Below, one piece after another: positions 1 to 7,056 of a stretch of DNA of 16,615 nucleotides. Each line of letters starts with the position of its first letter. Position 1 is the first letter of the stretch. The notes under the pieces were generated by a model that saw only the letters and a program-made list of their open reading frames with translations, searched no databases and was not told the origin of the DNA. The translations under genes and the position numbers were made by a program. Source of the DNA: CAZNMF01 sp035547155 (GTDB lineage: Bacteria; Acidobacteriota; Vicinamibacteria; Vicinamibacterales; SCN-69-37); the NCBI GenBank assembly GCA_035547155.1, contig DASZVJ010000168.1:1-16615 (forward strand), in the 5' to 3' direction.

Positions 1-166
1 TAGCATCCGCGGCGACGCTCGGCGTCGCCTTCTCATCGTCCGAGCACGGCGGCCCGCCGGCCATCGCGAACTGATCGAGCCCTTGGGGCGCCGCCGCGAA
101 CAGCCGGCGGACGCCCGCGATCGCGGGCAAACCCAGGGCCAGACACTGCCGTCGAGAGAGGTGCAT
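1..166 (-). CDS. Exported protein of unknown function, N-terminal part only (Tat-like signal)
   Basis: Reading leftwards from an ATG at 166-164 there is an open frame of 55 codons to the window edge with no stop. The N-terminus looks like an export signal: a twin arginine at residues 5-6 in the context LSRRQCLAL, then a hydrophobic stretch to about residue 25 ending FAAAP. The mature part starts about residue 26 and contains GGPPC and a DDEK stretch. I do not recognise the family. There is no clear Shine-Dalgarno. A -10-like TATTCT (minus strand, 179-174) ends 7 nt before the ATG, so a leaderless transcript is possible. The gene is divergent from the bacilliredoxin gene. The rest of the gene lies outside the window, so start and function remain provisional. 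Confidence 0.55.
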   Translation of the reverse strand, partial: MHLSRRQCLALGLPAIAGVRRLFAAAPQGLDQFAMAGGPPCSDDEKATPSVAADA

Positions 167-206
167 ATAATTGAGAATAGTAATGGATCGGCTCACGTCC
201 TGAGCC
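166..206. promoter_or_regulatory. Divergent promoter region with TATAAT and an inverted repeat
   Basis: Between the exported-protein gene and the bacilliredoxin gene there is a consensus TATAAT on the plus strand at 166-171, without a convincing -35. A perfect inverted repeat, GGCTCA-cgtcc-TGAGCC, lies at 190-206. The repeat sits where an operator for either divergent gene could lie, or it could form a small hairpin in the bacilliredoxin 5' leader. The promoter assignment is an inference from position and the -10 match. Confidence 0.3.
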
Positions 207-253
207 AATGTCCGTCGGTCGTAAGCCATAAGCCTTCCCGAGGTCCAACCACC

Positions 254-691
254 ATGCCCTATCCGGAATATCTGATTGCCCCCATGCGCCAGGAGCTGGT
301 CGCCGTCGGTGCGCGCGAGTGCCGCACGCCGGCCGAGGTCGACGCCACGTTGAAGACGCCAGGCGTCACGATGATGGTCGTCAATTCCGTGTGTGGATGT
401 GCGGCGGGGAAAGCGCGGCCGGGGATCGCGATGGCGCTGCAGCACCCGAACCGGCCGGACACGGTCGCGACGGTCTTTGCGGGCGCCGACGTTGACGCGA
501 CGACGCGCGCGCGCGAGTACTTCACGGGCTTTGCGCCCTCGTCGCCGTCGGTCGCGCTGCTCCGCGACGGCAAGGTGCTCTACATGGTCGAGCGGCGCGA
601 CATCGAGTCGCGCTCGGCCGAGTCGATCGCCGATCTGCTCACGATGGCCTTCGACAAGTACTGCGCGCCGGAAGGCGCCGCGGCAAGATAG
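254..691 (+). CDS. Bacilliredoxin (BrxA/BrxB, YphP/YqiW family)
   Basis: The product is a 145-residue cytosolic protein of the bacilliredoxin family, small thioredoxin-like proteins with a CGC active site that act on mixed disulfides of protein thiols with low-molecular-weight thiols. The signature SVCGCA is at residues 45-50, giving Cys47-Gly48-Cys49. The surrounding text (VVNSVCGCAAGKARPG, then FAPSSPSVALLRDGKVLYMVERRDIE) matches the family throughout, and the length is typical. The start chosen is the ATG at 254, preceded by GAGG at 240-243; upstream in-frame codons to 83 do not look like this family. The gene stands alone, divergent from an exported protein and convergent with purA. The family is best known from Bacillus with bacillithiol; which thiol is used here cannot be told from sequence. 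Confidence 0.93.
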   Translation: MPYPEYLIAPMRQELVAVGARECRTPAEVDATLKTPGVTMMVVNSVCGCAAGKARPGIAMALQHPNRPDTVATVFAGADVDATTRAREYFTGFAPSSPSVALLRDGKVLYMVERRDIESRSAESIADLLTMAFDKYCAPEGAAAR

Positions 692-708
692 AAGTTCGAC
701 GTTCGAAA

Positions 709-736
709 GAGGGCCGAACCGTCAGGTTCGGCCCTT
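709..736. terminator. Bidirectional terminator hairpin between convergent genes
   Basis: A perfect 10-bp stem, GGGCCGAACC at 711-720 and GGTTCGGCCC at 725-734, encloses the loop GTCA. One A-T and one G-T pair extend it to 709-736. It lies between the bacilliredoxin stop (691) and the purA stop (740), so it can serve both convergent transcripts. There is no real U-run on either side, so intrinsic termination is inferred from the stem and its position. Confidence 0.6.
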
Positions 737-739
737 CCC

Positions 740-2035
740 TCACAGCCAGTCAGCCGCGGGTGAGTCCTTCCGAATGATCGTGTGATCGCGATCGGAGCCC
801 GTCGAGATGATCGCGGCGGGCACGCCGGTCACTTCTTCGAGCCGCGCGATGTACGCCTTCGCTTCCGCAGGCAGCTGCGCAAAGTCGGTGAGGCCGCTCG
901 TCGGTTTCGACCAGCCCTTCCACGTCTCGTAGATCGGCGTGCACTTGGCGAACTGCGCGGTGTCGCCGGGCATTTCGGTCAACACCTCATCGCCGCACCG
1001 ATAGGCCGTGCACAACTCGATCGATTCGAAACCGTCGAGCACGTCGAGCTTGGTGATCGCGAGCGCGTCCAGGCCGTTGATGCGCGCGGCGTAACGCACG
1101 GCGACCGCGTCGAACCAGCCGCAGCGCCGCGGCCGTCCCGTCGACGCGCCGTATTCCTGTCCCGTATCGCGCAGCCGCTCGCCGACCGCATCGAACAGCT
1201 CGGTCGGCAGCGGACCGCCGCCGACGCGTGTCGTGTAGGCCTTCGCCACGCCGAGCACGGCGCCGACCGACTTCGGGCTGATGCCGAGCCCCGTCGACGC
1301 GCCGCCGGCCGTCGCGCTCGACGAAGTGACGAACGGATACGTCCCGTGGTCGATGTCGAGCAGCGTGCCCTGCGCGCCCTCGAACATGACGCGGCGTCCC
1401 TCGCGCATCGCGCGATCGAGATACAGCGACGTGTCCGCGACGAGCGGCTTCATGCGCGGCCAGATGCGGCGCAAGTCGGCCAGCACGTCCTGCCATTTCA
1501 TCGCGCTGTCGCCGATCAGGCGGTTGCGCGCGGCCACGTTCTCGTGAATCGCATTCGCCAGCGGGCCATCATCGGACTGGTCGGCGAGGTCGCCGACACG
1601 GATGCCGCGCCGCGCGATCTTGTCCTCGTACGCCGGCCCGATGCCGCGCGACGTCGTGCCGATCTTCCGCTCGCCGCGGCGCGCTTCGGCCAGCAGCTCG
1701 ATCTCGCGGTGATACGGCAGGATCAGGTGCGCGCGATCGCTCACGAGCAGACGGCCCGTGACGTCGATGCCCATATCCGACAGCTTGTCGAGCTCGGCGA
1801 ACAGCGCGACCGGATCGATGACGACGCCGCTGCCGATGATGCAGATGACGCCGGGATGCAGGATGCCGCTCGGAATCAGATGCAGGACGAACTTGCGGCC
1901 CGACGCGTACACCGTGTGGCCCGCGTTGTGCCCGCCCTGATACCGCGCCACGATCGAGAATCGCGGCGTGAGCAAATCGACAATCTTCCCCTTGCCTTCG
2001 TCGCCCCACTGGGCGCCCAACACACAAAGATTCAT
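740..2035 (-). CDS. purA: Adenylosuccinate synthetase
   Basis: PurA joins IMP and aspartate using GTP to make adenylosuccinate, the first committed step from IMP to AMP, in the cytosol. The protein has 431 residues, a normal bacterial length. Visible signatures are GAQWGDEGKGK at residues 7-17, the catalytic GGHNAGH at 34-40, GTTSRGIGPAYEDK at 126-139, VGGGPLPTEL at 281-290, STGRPRRCGWFD around 318-329 and STGSDRDHTI at 411-420 near the C-terminus. The ATG at 2035 places the GDEGKGK motif at the usual distance from the N-terminus; an upstream in-frame start at 2095 would add an unrelated basic extension. No Shine-Dalgarno precedes the ATG. The gene is monocistronic here, convergent with the bacilliredoxin gene and divergent from the ATPase gene. 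Confidence 0.97.
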   Translation of the reverse strand: MNLCVLGAQWGDEGKGKIVDLLTPRFSIVARYQGGHNAGHTVYASGRKFVLHLIPSGILHPGVICIIGSGVVIDPVALFAELDKLSDMGIDVTGRLLVSDRAHLILPYHREIELLAEARRGERKIGTTSRGIGPAYEDKIARRGIRVGDLADQSDDGPLANAIHENVAARNRLIGDSAMKWQDVLADLRRIWPRMKPLVADTSLYLDRAMREGRRVMFEGAQGTLLDIDHGTYPFVTSSSATAGGASTGLGISPKSVGAVLGVAKAYTTRVGGGPLPTELFDAVGERLRDTGQEYGASTGRPRRCGWFDAVAVRYAARINGLDALAITKLDVLDGFESIELCTAYRCGDEVLTEMPGDTAQFAKCTPIYETWKGWSKPTSGLTDFAQLPAEAKAYIARLEEVTGVPAAIISTGSDRDHTIIRKDSPAADWL

Positions 2036-2044
2036 GCGGGTAGC

Positions 2045-2050
2045 ATCATA
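2045..2050 (-). promoter_or_regulatory. Possible -10 element of purA, implying a nearly leaderless mRNA
   Basis: On the minus strand TATGAT (5 of 6 to TATAAT) ends 9 nt before the purA ATG. Transcription would then begin about 3 nt upstream of the start codon, which fits the lack of a Shine-Dalgarno. No good -35 hexamer is seen, so this is a weak prediction. Confidence 0.3.
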
Positions 2051-2120
2051 CCTTTTCGGTCCGGCGCGCGGGCGGCGGACGCCGCGTGACGGCATGGAAA
2101 CAAATACTCCCGAACAGTGA

Positions 2121-2148
2121 TTGACATCACTTGCAATCGTTCTTTAGA
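2121..2148 (+). promoter_or_regulatory. Candidate promoter of the ATPase gene
   Basis: A perfect TTGACA at 2121-2126 is followed after 16 nt by TTTAGA at 2143-2148 (3 of 6 to TATAAT). It points to a transcript starting near 2155. That would exclude the in-frame TTG at 2131 as a start and supports the GTG at 2212, which has AGGA at 2200-2203. Confidence 0.45.
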
Positions 2149-2211
2149 GTGACGCTTTCGCGCCGCGACGCCGCGGCGTACCGGTCATGTCTTCCCTGCA
2201 GGATTGATCGA

Positions 2212-3360
2212 GTGATCGTCGAACGTCCCACGCTGGAACGGCGCGTCCTGACGTCACTCGAGGCGGGCCGCATTCCCGTGCTGCTCGGCGGATGCGGCAG
2301 CGGCCGCACCTCCCTGCTGCTGCGGCTCGAAGCGCTCGTCGGCCGCGATCGCAGTCAATATCTCGACGTGGCCGCCGCGGCGACGACGCCGGAGCGCTGC
2401 CTCGCGGCCGTGCTCGCGACGACGCGTCTGGCGCCGCCGGCCACGCTGCGACGCCAGCCCGCCTCGACGCACGACGCCGTCGACCTGCTGCTGCACTATT
2501 TCGATCAGGCGTCCGCGCCCGGCGGCGTCGCGACGTTCCTGCTCGACGAGTTCCTGGACGTCCGGACGTTCGAAAGCTTTCCGGGTCTGCGGCATGTGCA
2601 GCGCGATCTGATCGCGCGTCTCGCCGTGAGCCCCACGCGATTCGTCCTTGCCTCGCGCTTCACCGCGCGCGTCCATCGCCTGCTGCGCGACGCGCCCGCG
2701 CGATTCGAAGTGATTCACGTGCCGCCGCTCGAGACGCCCGACGTCCAGGCCATGGCGCACCTGTTCGTCGGCGGAAGCCGCGAGTGGGCGTCGAGCATCG
2801 CGCCGGCCATCACCGCGTTGTCGGCGGGATCGCCAACCGCGGCGCACGTGCTCCTGGCCGGCCTCGCCGCCATGGGCCAGGCGACCGATCCTGTCGCCGC
2901 GCTCGCCGCCGCGATCGCGCCGGACGGCGCGCTGACGGCGCGCTGCCGCGAGTGCTACGAGCTGCGCCTGCACCGCGCGCGCGGCTACGGCGCGCTCAAA
3001 GCCATCCTCGGCGTGCTCGCCGACAACGAGCCGCTCAATCTCACGGAGATCTCGCATCTGCTCCACCGGACGCCCGGCTCGACGAAGGACTATCTGTCGT
3101 GGCTGGAAGACGTCGATCTGATCGCGATGCGCGGCAAGCGCTATTCGTTCGTCGATCCGCTGCTGCGGCTCTACGTGCGGCTCTATGGCAAGCCCGTGCC
3201 GCCGAGCGATGACGATGTGCTGCGCGAGGTGGATGGCTACGCGAAAGCGCGGCTGCCGCAGGCACCGCCAACTCCACCGGCCGCGGCGCCGATTGCGCGT
3301 CCAACCGAGGCCGCAGCGGCCGAGGTCGCGGCAAGATCGGGGATTATCGAGATTGATTAG
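2212..3360 (+). CDS. P-loop ATPase with C-terminal winged-helix-like domain
   Basis: A 382-residue protein resembling the archaeal-type ATP-binding proteins of the AAA/ORC-like group. The Walker A motif GGCGSGRTS is at residues 26-34, with Arg32 where Lys is usual. A Walker B-like FLLDEF is at 109-114 and a sensor-like LASRF at 146-150. Residues 260-325 (KAILGVLADNEPLNLTEISH, then a helix ending in DYLSWLEDVDLI and FVDPLLRLYVRLY) read as the winged-helix and tail domain typical of this group. Residues 346-375 are Pro/Ala-rich and probably disordered. The start is GTG with AGGA 8 nt upstream, downstream of a TTGACA promoter. The substrate and role are unknown; DNA binding or a STAND-like switch are possibilities. 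It is divergent from purA and convergent with rnc. Confidence 0.75.
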   Translation: MIVERPTLERRVLTSLEAGRIPVLLGGCGSGRTSLLLRLEALVGRDRSQYLDVAAAATTPERCLAAVLATTRLAPPATLRRQPASTHDAVDLLLHYFDQASAPGGVATFLLDEFLDVRTFESFPGLRHVQRDLIARLAVSPTRFVLASRFTARVHRLLRDAPARFEVIHVPPLETPDVQAMAHLFVGGSREWASSIAPAITALSAGSPTAAHVLLAGLAAMGQATDPVAALAAAIAPDGALTARCRECYELRLHRARGYGALKAILGVLADNEPLNLTEISHLLHRTPGSTKDYLSWLEDVDLIAMRGKRYSFVDPLLRLYVRLYGKPVPPSDDDVLREVDGYAKARLPQAPPTPPAAAPIARPTEAAAAEVAARSGIIEID

Positions 3361-3391
3361 GGGACCAGGGGACGAGGGGACGAGGGGACGA
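3360..3391 (+). repeat. 8-bp tandem array, left arm (GGGGACSA units)
   Basis: Four perfect-length 8-bp units run from 3360: GGGGACCA, then GGGGACGA three times. The first base is the last base of the ATPase stop codon. The unit is the reverse complement of the array at 3423-3494, so the two arms can fold back on each other. Confidence 0.9.
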
Positions 3392-3405
3392 AGGACATTG
3401 TAGAC

Positions 3406-3426
3406 AGTGAGATATGACTTCTCACT
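3406..3426. other. Core hairpin between the two 8-bp arrays
   Basis: A perfect 6-bp inverted repeat, AGTGAG at 3406-3411 and CTCACT at 3421-3426, with a 9-nt loop. It sits at the centre of the fold-back made by the flanking arrays. Lying between the convergent ATPase and rnc genes, the whole structure could act as a two-way terminator. There is no U-run. Confidence 0.5.
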
Positions 3427-3494
3427 CCCTTGGTCCCTCACTCCCTTGGTCCCCTGGTCCCCTGGTCCCTTGGTCCCTTGGTCCCCTGGTCCCT
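3423..3494 (+). repeat. 8-bp tandem array, right arm (TGGTCCCY units)
   Basis: Nine consecutive 8-bp units fill 72 bp without a length change: CACTCCCT, TGGTCCCT, CACTCCCT, then six TGGTCCCC or TGGTCCCT units. The array ends 4 bp before the rnc stop codon (read on the minus strand). It is the reverse complement of the shorter array at 3360-3391. Units differ by a few substitutions, and two of the nine begin CAC instead of TGG. Confidence 0.92.
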
Positions 3495-3498
3495 GCCT

Positions 3499-4482
3499 TT
3501 ATCCGTCCGCCGTGCCCTTCAGTACCGCCAGCGCTTCGCGGGCGGCTTGTTGCTCCGCTTCCTTCTTCGCGCGGCCGCCGGCGCGGCTGATGACTTCGCC
3601 GCCGACCATCACCTCGATCTCGAAACGCTTGCGATGATCCGGACCTTCGGCTGACGCAAGCCGGTAGACCGGCAGTCCGCGGCCGGCCGCTTGCAGCCAC
3701 TCCTGCAATGCCGACTTCCAGTCTGCGGTGAACGACGCGTCCGCGGCATGCTCGCCCGCCGCTGCGAACAAAGGCCCGAAGCTCGCGACGATGAACGCGC
3801 GCGCCGCGTCGATGCCGCCGTCGAGATAGATCGCGGCGATCAGCGCCTCGTAGCTGTCGGCGAGGATCGCCTGCTTCTGCCGGCCGCCCGTCTTCTCCTC
3901 GCCGCGGCCGAGCAGCACGAACCGGCCGAGATCGATCTCCTCGGCGAGCCGCGCCAGCGAGGCGGACGACACGATGCCCGCTTTGACCTTCGACTTGTAG
4001 CCTTCGCTGTGCGTGGGAAAGCGCGTGAAAAGCATGTCGGCGATGACGAAGCCGAGCACGGCATCACCGAGGAACTCGAGCGACTCGTTGTCGATCACGC
4101 CGCCCGACGCGTCCTCGTGCGCGCGCGACCGGTGCGTCAGCGCGTGCTCGAGCAAGCCGAGATCGCGGAACCGGTAACCGATGCGCTCCTCGAGCGGCCC
4201 GAGATTGTCGCTGAGGCGGCGCACCTCGGCGGCGGCGACTTCGTCGAGATGACCGGCGATCAGATCCCGCGCTTTGGACGCATCGTGCGCCGGAACGCTC
4301 ACGCGGAACTGCGCCTCGCCGAAGCGCATCGGAAACACCGACGGCGCGAGCGCAGATGCGACAGCCGAGTCGATGCCGTGCGCCGCGAGCAGCCCGCGGA
4401 CGACCTGCGCCTCGATCGAGGAATGGCTGTGGAACACCTCGACCGGCGCGCCGGGCAGCGGCTGGTGCGGCGACGTGCTCAT
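3499..4482 (-). CDS. rnc: Ribonuclease III with an N-terminal DUF2007-like domain
   Basis: RNase III cuts double-stranded RNA in rRNA and mRNA processing. The 327-residue protein is about 90 residues longer than usual. Residues 14-78 (EVFHSHSSIEAQVVRGLLAAHGI, then FRVSVPAHDASKARDLI) read as a DUF2007 domain, a small family of unknown role. The RNase III domain follows at about 91-240 with the signature NESLEFLGDAVL at 132-143. Metal ligands expected by homology are present: Glu136, Asp140, Asp209 and Glu212 (the last two in ADSYEALIAA). A dsRNA-binding domain spans 254-321. The start ATG overlaps the phosphatase stop as ATGA and has GGAGG 7 nt upstream, so the two genes are translationally coupled. 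It ends beside the 8-bp arrays. The catalytic assignment is secure; the N-terminal domain is recognised by pattern only. Confidence 0.93.
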   Translation of the reverse strand: MSTSPHQPLPGAPVEVFHSHSSIEAQVVRGLLAAHGIDSAVASALAPSVFPMRFGEAQFRVSVPAHDASKARDLIAGHLDEVAAAEVRRLSDNLGPLEERIGYRFRDLGLLEHALTHRSRAHEDASGGVIDNESLEFLGDAVLGFVIADMLFTRFPTHSEGYKSKVKAGIVSSASLARLAEEIDLGRFVLLGRGEEKTGGRQKQAILADSYEALIAAIYLDGGIDAARAFIVASFGPLFAAAGEHAADASFTADWKSALQEWLQAAGRGLPVYRLASAEGPDHRKRFEIEVMVGGEVISRAGGRAKKEAEQQAAREALAVLKGTADG

Positions 4483-6581
4483 GCCACGCCTCCACGTTGT
4501 CCCAGCTTCACCACGACCATCGTCATGTCGTCGTGCGGATCGGCGTCGCCAACGAAGGCGCGCACTTCGCGGAGCACGCGTTCGCGGATGCCCGCCGCGC
4601 TCAGACCTGGATGCCCCGCGAGCACCCGTGCCAGCGCCGCATCGCCGAACATCTCCCCCGCTCGATCCATCGCTTCCGTGATGCCGTCAGTGTAGAGCAC
4701 GATCACGTCGCCTGCACACAAGCGCTGCGTGTGCTCGACGAGGACCTGCTCGAAGCGCTCGGCCGCGCCCGGCAGCCGCAGACCGAGCGCCATGCCGTCG
4801 GGGACGACGACCTCGCTGTGTCCGCGCGAGACGACGATCAACGGCGTGTGTCCGGCACGCGCCACCGTCAGCGTGCCGGCGCTCATGTCGATCACCGCAT
4901 ACGTCATCGTCACGAAGCTGCGATTGTCGAGGTGATCGGCGAGCAGATGATTGACGGACATCAGCAGCTGACGCGGCGACCGCTCCGAGTGGCTGAGCGC
5001 CAGCAACAGCCCCTTGAGCTCCGCCATGTACAGCGCGGCCGACGTCCCCTTGCCCGAGACGTCGGCAATCAGCACGCCCAGCACCCCCGGGCCGAGGTCG
5101 ACGAAGTCGTAGTAGTCGCCGCCGACCTCGCGCGCGGGCTCGCACAGATCCGCGATGTCGAGCCCGTCGATCACCGGGAGCGCCGACGGGAGCAGCGACT
5201 TCTGAATGTCCCGCGCGATGCGCAGCTCGTCGTCGAGCCGCTGCTTCTCGCGCTGCACCTGCAAGAGGTGCTCTATGCTCGCGCTCATGCGGTTGAACGA
5301 CTGCGCGAGCGCGCCGAGCTGATCCTGCGAGTCGATGCCGATGCGATGCGCGAAGTCGCCCTGCTGCACGCGCTCGGTGCCGACGAACAACTCGTGGACG
5401 GCCGACGTGATCGATTTCGCCAGCACCGCGCCCATCACGAACGCCGATCCCTGCACGATGAGGAAGAGCGCGCCGAGCACGGCGAGCAGGCGCAGCAGCA
5501 CGCTCCAGCTGAAATCGAACGTGCCGCTGAGCGGCTCCGCGCCGGCGGCCGCAAGGCGATCGTAGAGGCCGTTGACCGGCGCGACGAGATGCACGGCGAC
5601 GCGTCCCTTGTCGCCGCTGTCCCACCCCGTGCAGTCGATGAACGCGACGGTCTCGCGAAACAGCGACCACTGCCGCGACGCGGGCGCCGCCGGCGTGCCG
5701 GCCGGTGGAATGCCGCAGCCGGTGACGGCCAGTCCGTCCATGCTCGTGCCCGTGCGCGTACGCACGCGCGCAACCAGCGCGGCATCGACGGGCAAGTCCG
5801 CGACGACGTACCGCGTGCGATCCGGCGTCGCAGCCGCGGAGCGCAGCACGAGATGCGGCGCCGGACCGCCGGCCAGTGCCAGCGTTCCGGAAAATCCGCC
5901 CGCCAGCGAGACCCAACGCGGGACGATCGCGGGCGGCGCGCCGTGCGCCCATTGCCCTGCGGTGATCGTGCGCGCCGTCGCGGCGTCTGGCGCATCGGCG
6001 GCCGGCACGAGCGCCAGCGACAACGCCGGATACGCCGCCGACAGGTTCGCGACCTTGCGCTCGAGACCCGACGCGGCCGCCGCCGGCGTGCGCCCGATCT
6101 CGATCGCGGACGTCTCCGCAATCTGATGCAGATTTTCGATCGTGTCGCCGTAGCCCTCGAGAAAGACGTACGACGTCACGGTGACGTACAGCAGCACGCC
6201 CAGCGCGAGGGCGAACGCGACGACGAGCACGACGGGCACGACGCCGAGGAAGACGTAGGAGATGAGAAGCTTCCGTCGCACGCGCCAGAGGAATGCGCGG
6301 CGGTTGCGCGTGATCGCCAGCGCGGCGATCCAGCCGAAGCCGACGAGCCAGGCGAGCGAGACGACCTTGCGGAAGAGCTCGAGGAACGGCGGCAGCGTGA
6401 CGACGAGCTCCGCGCCGACCGTGATGAGCAGCAGCCCGGAGGTGAGCAGCAGCAACCGCCCCGGCAGCGTGTGCAGCAGGCTGGCAAAGGCCATCGGCGG
6501 CGATGGCAGGACGGACGTGTCGCCAGACGCCGGCACGCGGCGCGTCAACCGCTCACGCAGTCGTGACAGCAGCGAGGACAA
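4479..6581 (-). CDS. Membrane-bound SpoIIE/PP2C-type serine phosphatase with HAMP domain
   Basis: A 700-residue RsbU-like sensor phosphatase. Hydrophobic segments at about 42-60, 74-90, 106-134 and 361-387 suggest four membrane spans. The loop at 135-360 is probably extracytoplasmic and would be the sensing part. A HAMP linker (388-440) and a coiled coil (440-465, ending RDIQKSLLP) lead into the SpoIIE domain at 485-695. Metal-binding acidic motifs are present: GGDYYD at 487-492, ADVSGKG at 506-512, TDGITEA at 631-637 and DDMT at 684-687. Such enzymes dephosphorylate anti-anti-sigma factors in partner-switching systems; no such partner is in the window. The start is a TTG without Shine-Dalgarno, 27 nt after cutA, so the true start could lie downstream (for example ATG at residue 30). 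The stop overlaps the rnc start. Confidence 0.88.
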   Translation of the reverse strand: MSSLLSRLRERLTRRVPASGDTSVLPSPPMAFASLLHTLPGRLLLLTSGLLLITVGAELVVTLPPFLELFRKVVSLAWLVGFGWIAALAITRNRRAFLWRVRRKLLISYVFLGVVPVVLVVAFALALGVLLYVTVTSYVFLEGYGDTIENLHQIAETSAIEIGRTPAAAASGLERKVANLSAAYPALSLALVPAADAPDAATARTITAGQWAHGAPPAIVPRWVSLAGGFSGTLALAGGPAPHLVLRSAAATPDRTRYVVADLPVDAALVARVRTRTGTSMDGLAVTGCGIPPAGTPAAPASRQWSLFRETVAFIDCTGWDSGDKGRVAVHLVAPVNGLYDRLAAAGAEPLSGTFDFSWSVLLRLLAVLGALFLIVQGSAFVMGAVLAKSITSAVHELFVGTERVQQGDFAHRIGIDSQDQLGALAQSFNRMSASIEHLLQVQREKQRLDDELRIARDIQKSLLPSALPVIDGLDIADLCEPAREVGGDYYDFVDLGPGVLGVLIADVSGKGTSAALYMAELKGLLLALSHSERSPRQLLMSVNHLLADHLDNRSFVTMTYAVIDMSAGTLTVARAGHTPLIVVSRGHSEVVVPDGMALGLRLPGAAERFEQVLVEHTQRLCAGDVIVLYTDGITEAMDRAGEMFGDAALARVLAGHPGLSAAGIRERVLREVRAFVGDADPHDDMTMVVVKLGQRGGVA

Positions 6582-6608
6582 CGTCGCGACGATGATAGCT
6601 GATGCGCG

Positions 6609-6941
6609 TCAGGACTCCGCGCGGGGACCCACGTTCTGATCGACCCATTGCAGGTAGGCCTCGCTGCCGTCGATCACGGGCACGACGAGGAACTCCGGCA
6701 CGTCGTACGGATGCTTGGCGCTCACTGCGTCGAACAGCGGGTCGATCTGATCGGTCGTCGTCTTGATGAGCAATTGCTGCTCGTGATCGACCTGGGGCAC
6801 GCCTTTCCACGTGTAGACGGAGCGAATGCCGGGAACGATGGTCACGCACGCCGCGAGTCCGGTGCCGACGATCTCCTGCGCAAGGGTCGTCGCATCGAAG
6901 TCGCCAGGCAGCGTCGTGAGGGCGACGACGAAGTCGGGCAT
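6609..6941 (-). CDS. cutA: CutA1-like divalent cation tolerance protein
   Basis: A 110-residue protein of the CutA1 family, small trimeric proteins with a ferredoxin-like fold, named for copper sensitivity in E. coli but of uncertain general function. Family marks include AQEIVGTGLAACVTIVPGI at 21-39, SVYTWKG around 41-47 and the conserved C-terminal block KHPYDVPEFLVVPV followed by YLQWV. Length is typical. There is no Shine-Dalgarno; a -10-like TACACT on the minus strand at 6953-6948 ends 6 nt before the ATG, which would give a leaderless mRNA. It is the first gene of the cutA-phosphatase-rnc run, with 27 nt to the next start, so co-transcription is likely. Confidence 0.93.
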   Translation of the reverse strand: MPDFVVALTTLPGDFDATTLAQEIVGTGLAACVTIVPGIRSVYTWKGVPQVDHEQQLLIKTTTDQIDPLFDAVSAKHPYDVPEFLVVPVIDGSEAYLQWVDQNVGPRAES

Positions 6942-6995
6942 GGAGGAAGTGTAGAACAGGCTACTTGTCCCGCCGTAGCCTTGGCGAAGGCGGAC

Positions 6996-7023
6996 GGGCT
7001 ACGGGCGGCGGGCTACAGGTCGG
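6996..7023 (+). repeat. 7-bp tandem array, left arm (GGGCTAC units)
   Basis: Four 7-bp units: GGGCTAC, GGGCGGC, GGGCTAC and the diverged AGGTCGG. GGGCTAC is the exact reverse complement of GTAGCCC, the main unit of the array at 7074-7143. The two arms flank the palindrome at 7035-7056. The sequence just to the left (6972-6995) holds a further short inverted repeat, CCGCC and GGCGG around CCTTGGCGAAGG. Confidence 0.75.
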
Positions 7024-7034
7024 CGCGGGATCCC

Positions 7035-7056
7035 GGGCGGCCACGACGGGCCGCCC
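7035..7056. repeat. REP-like palindrome, copy A
   Basis: Perfect 8-bp arms, GGGCGGCC and GGCCGCCC, enclose the loop ACGACG. The same element with loop ACAAG occurs at 14763-14789, and an inverted variant at 14838-14864. It forms the core of the spacer between the two 7-bp arrays. Confidence 0.8.

Noticed and set aside
33..248. 71-codon minus-strand frame at the left edge
   Set aside because: The neighbouring frame starting at 166 has a proper export signal with twin arginines and continues off the window, whereas this one has no such mark.
3360..3494. CRISPR-like array
   Set aside because: Units are 8 bp with no spacers, and the two sets are inverted; no cas gene is present.
4356..6566. Very long plus-strand open frame (736 codons) opposite the phosphatase
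   Set aside because: It is antisense to a well-supported phosphatase and rnc, has the Arg/His-rich composition typical of shadow frames in GC-rich DNA, and shows no domain.
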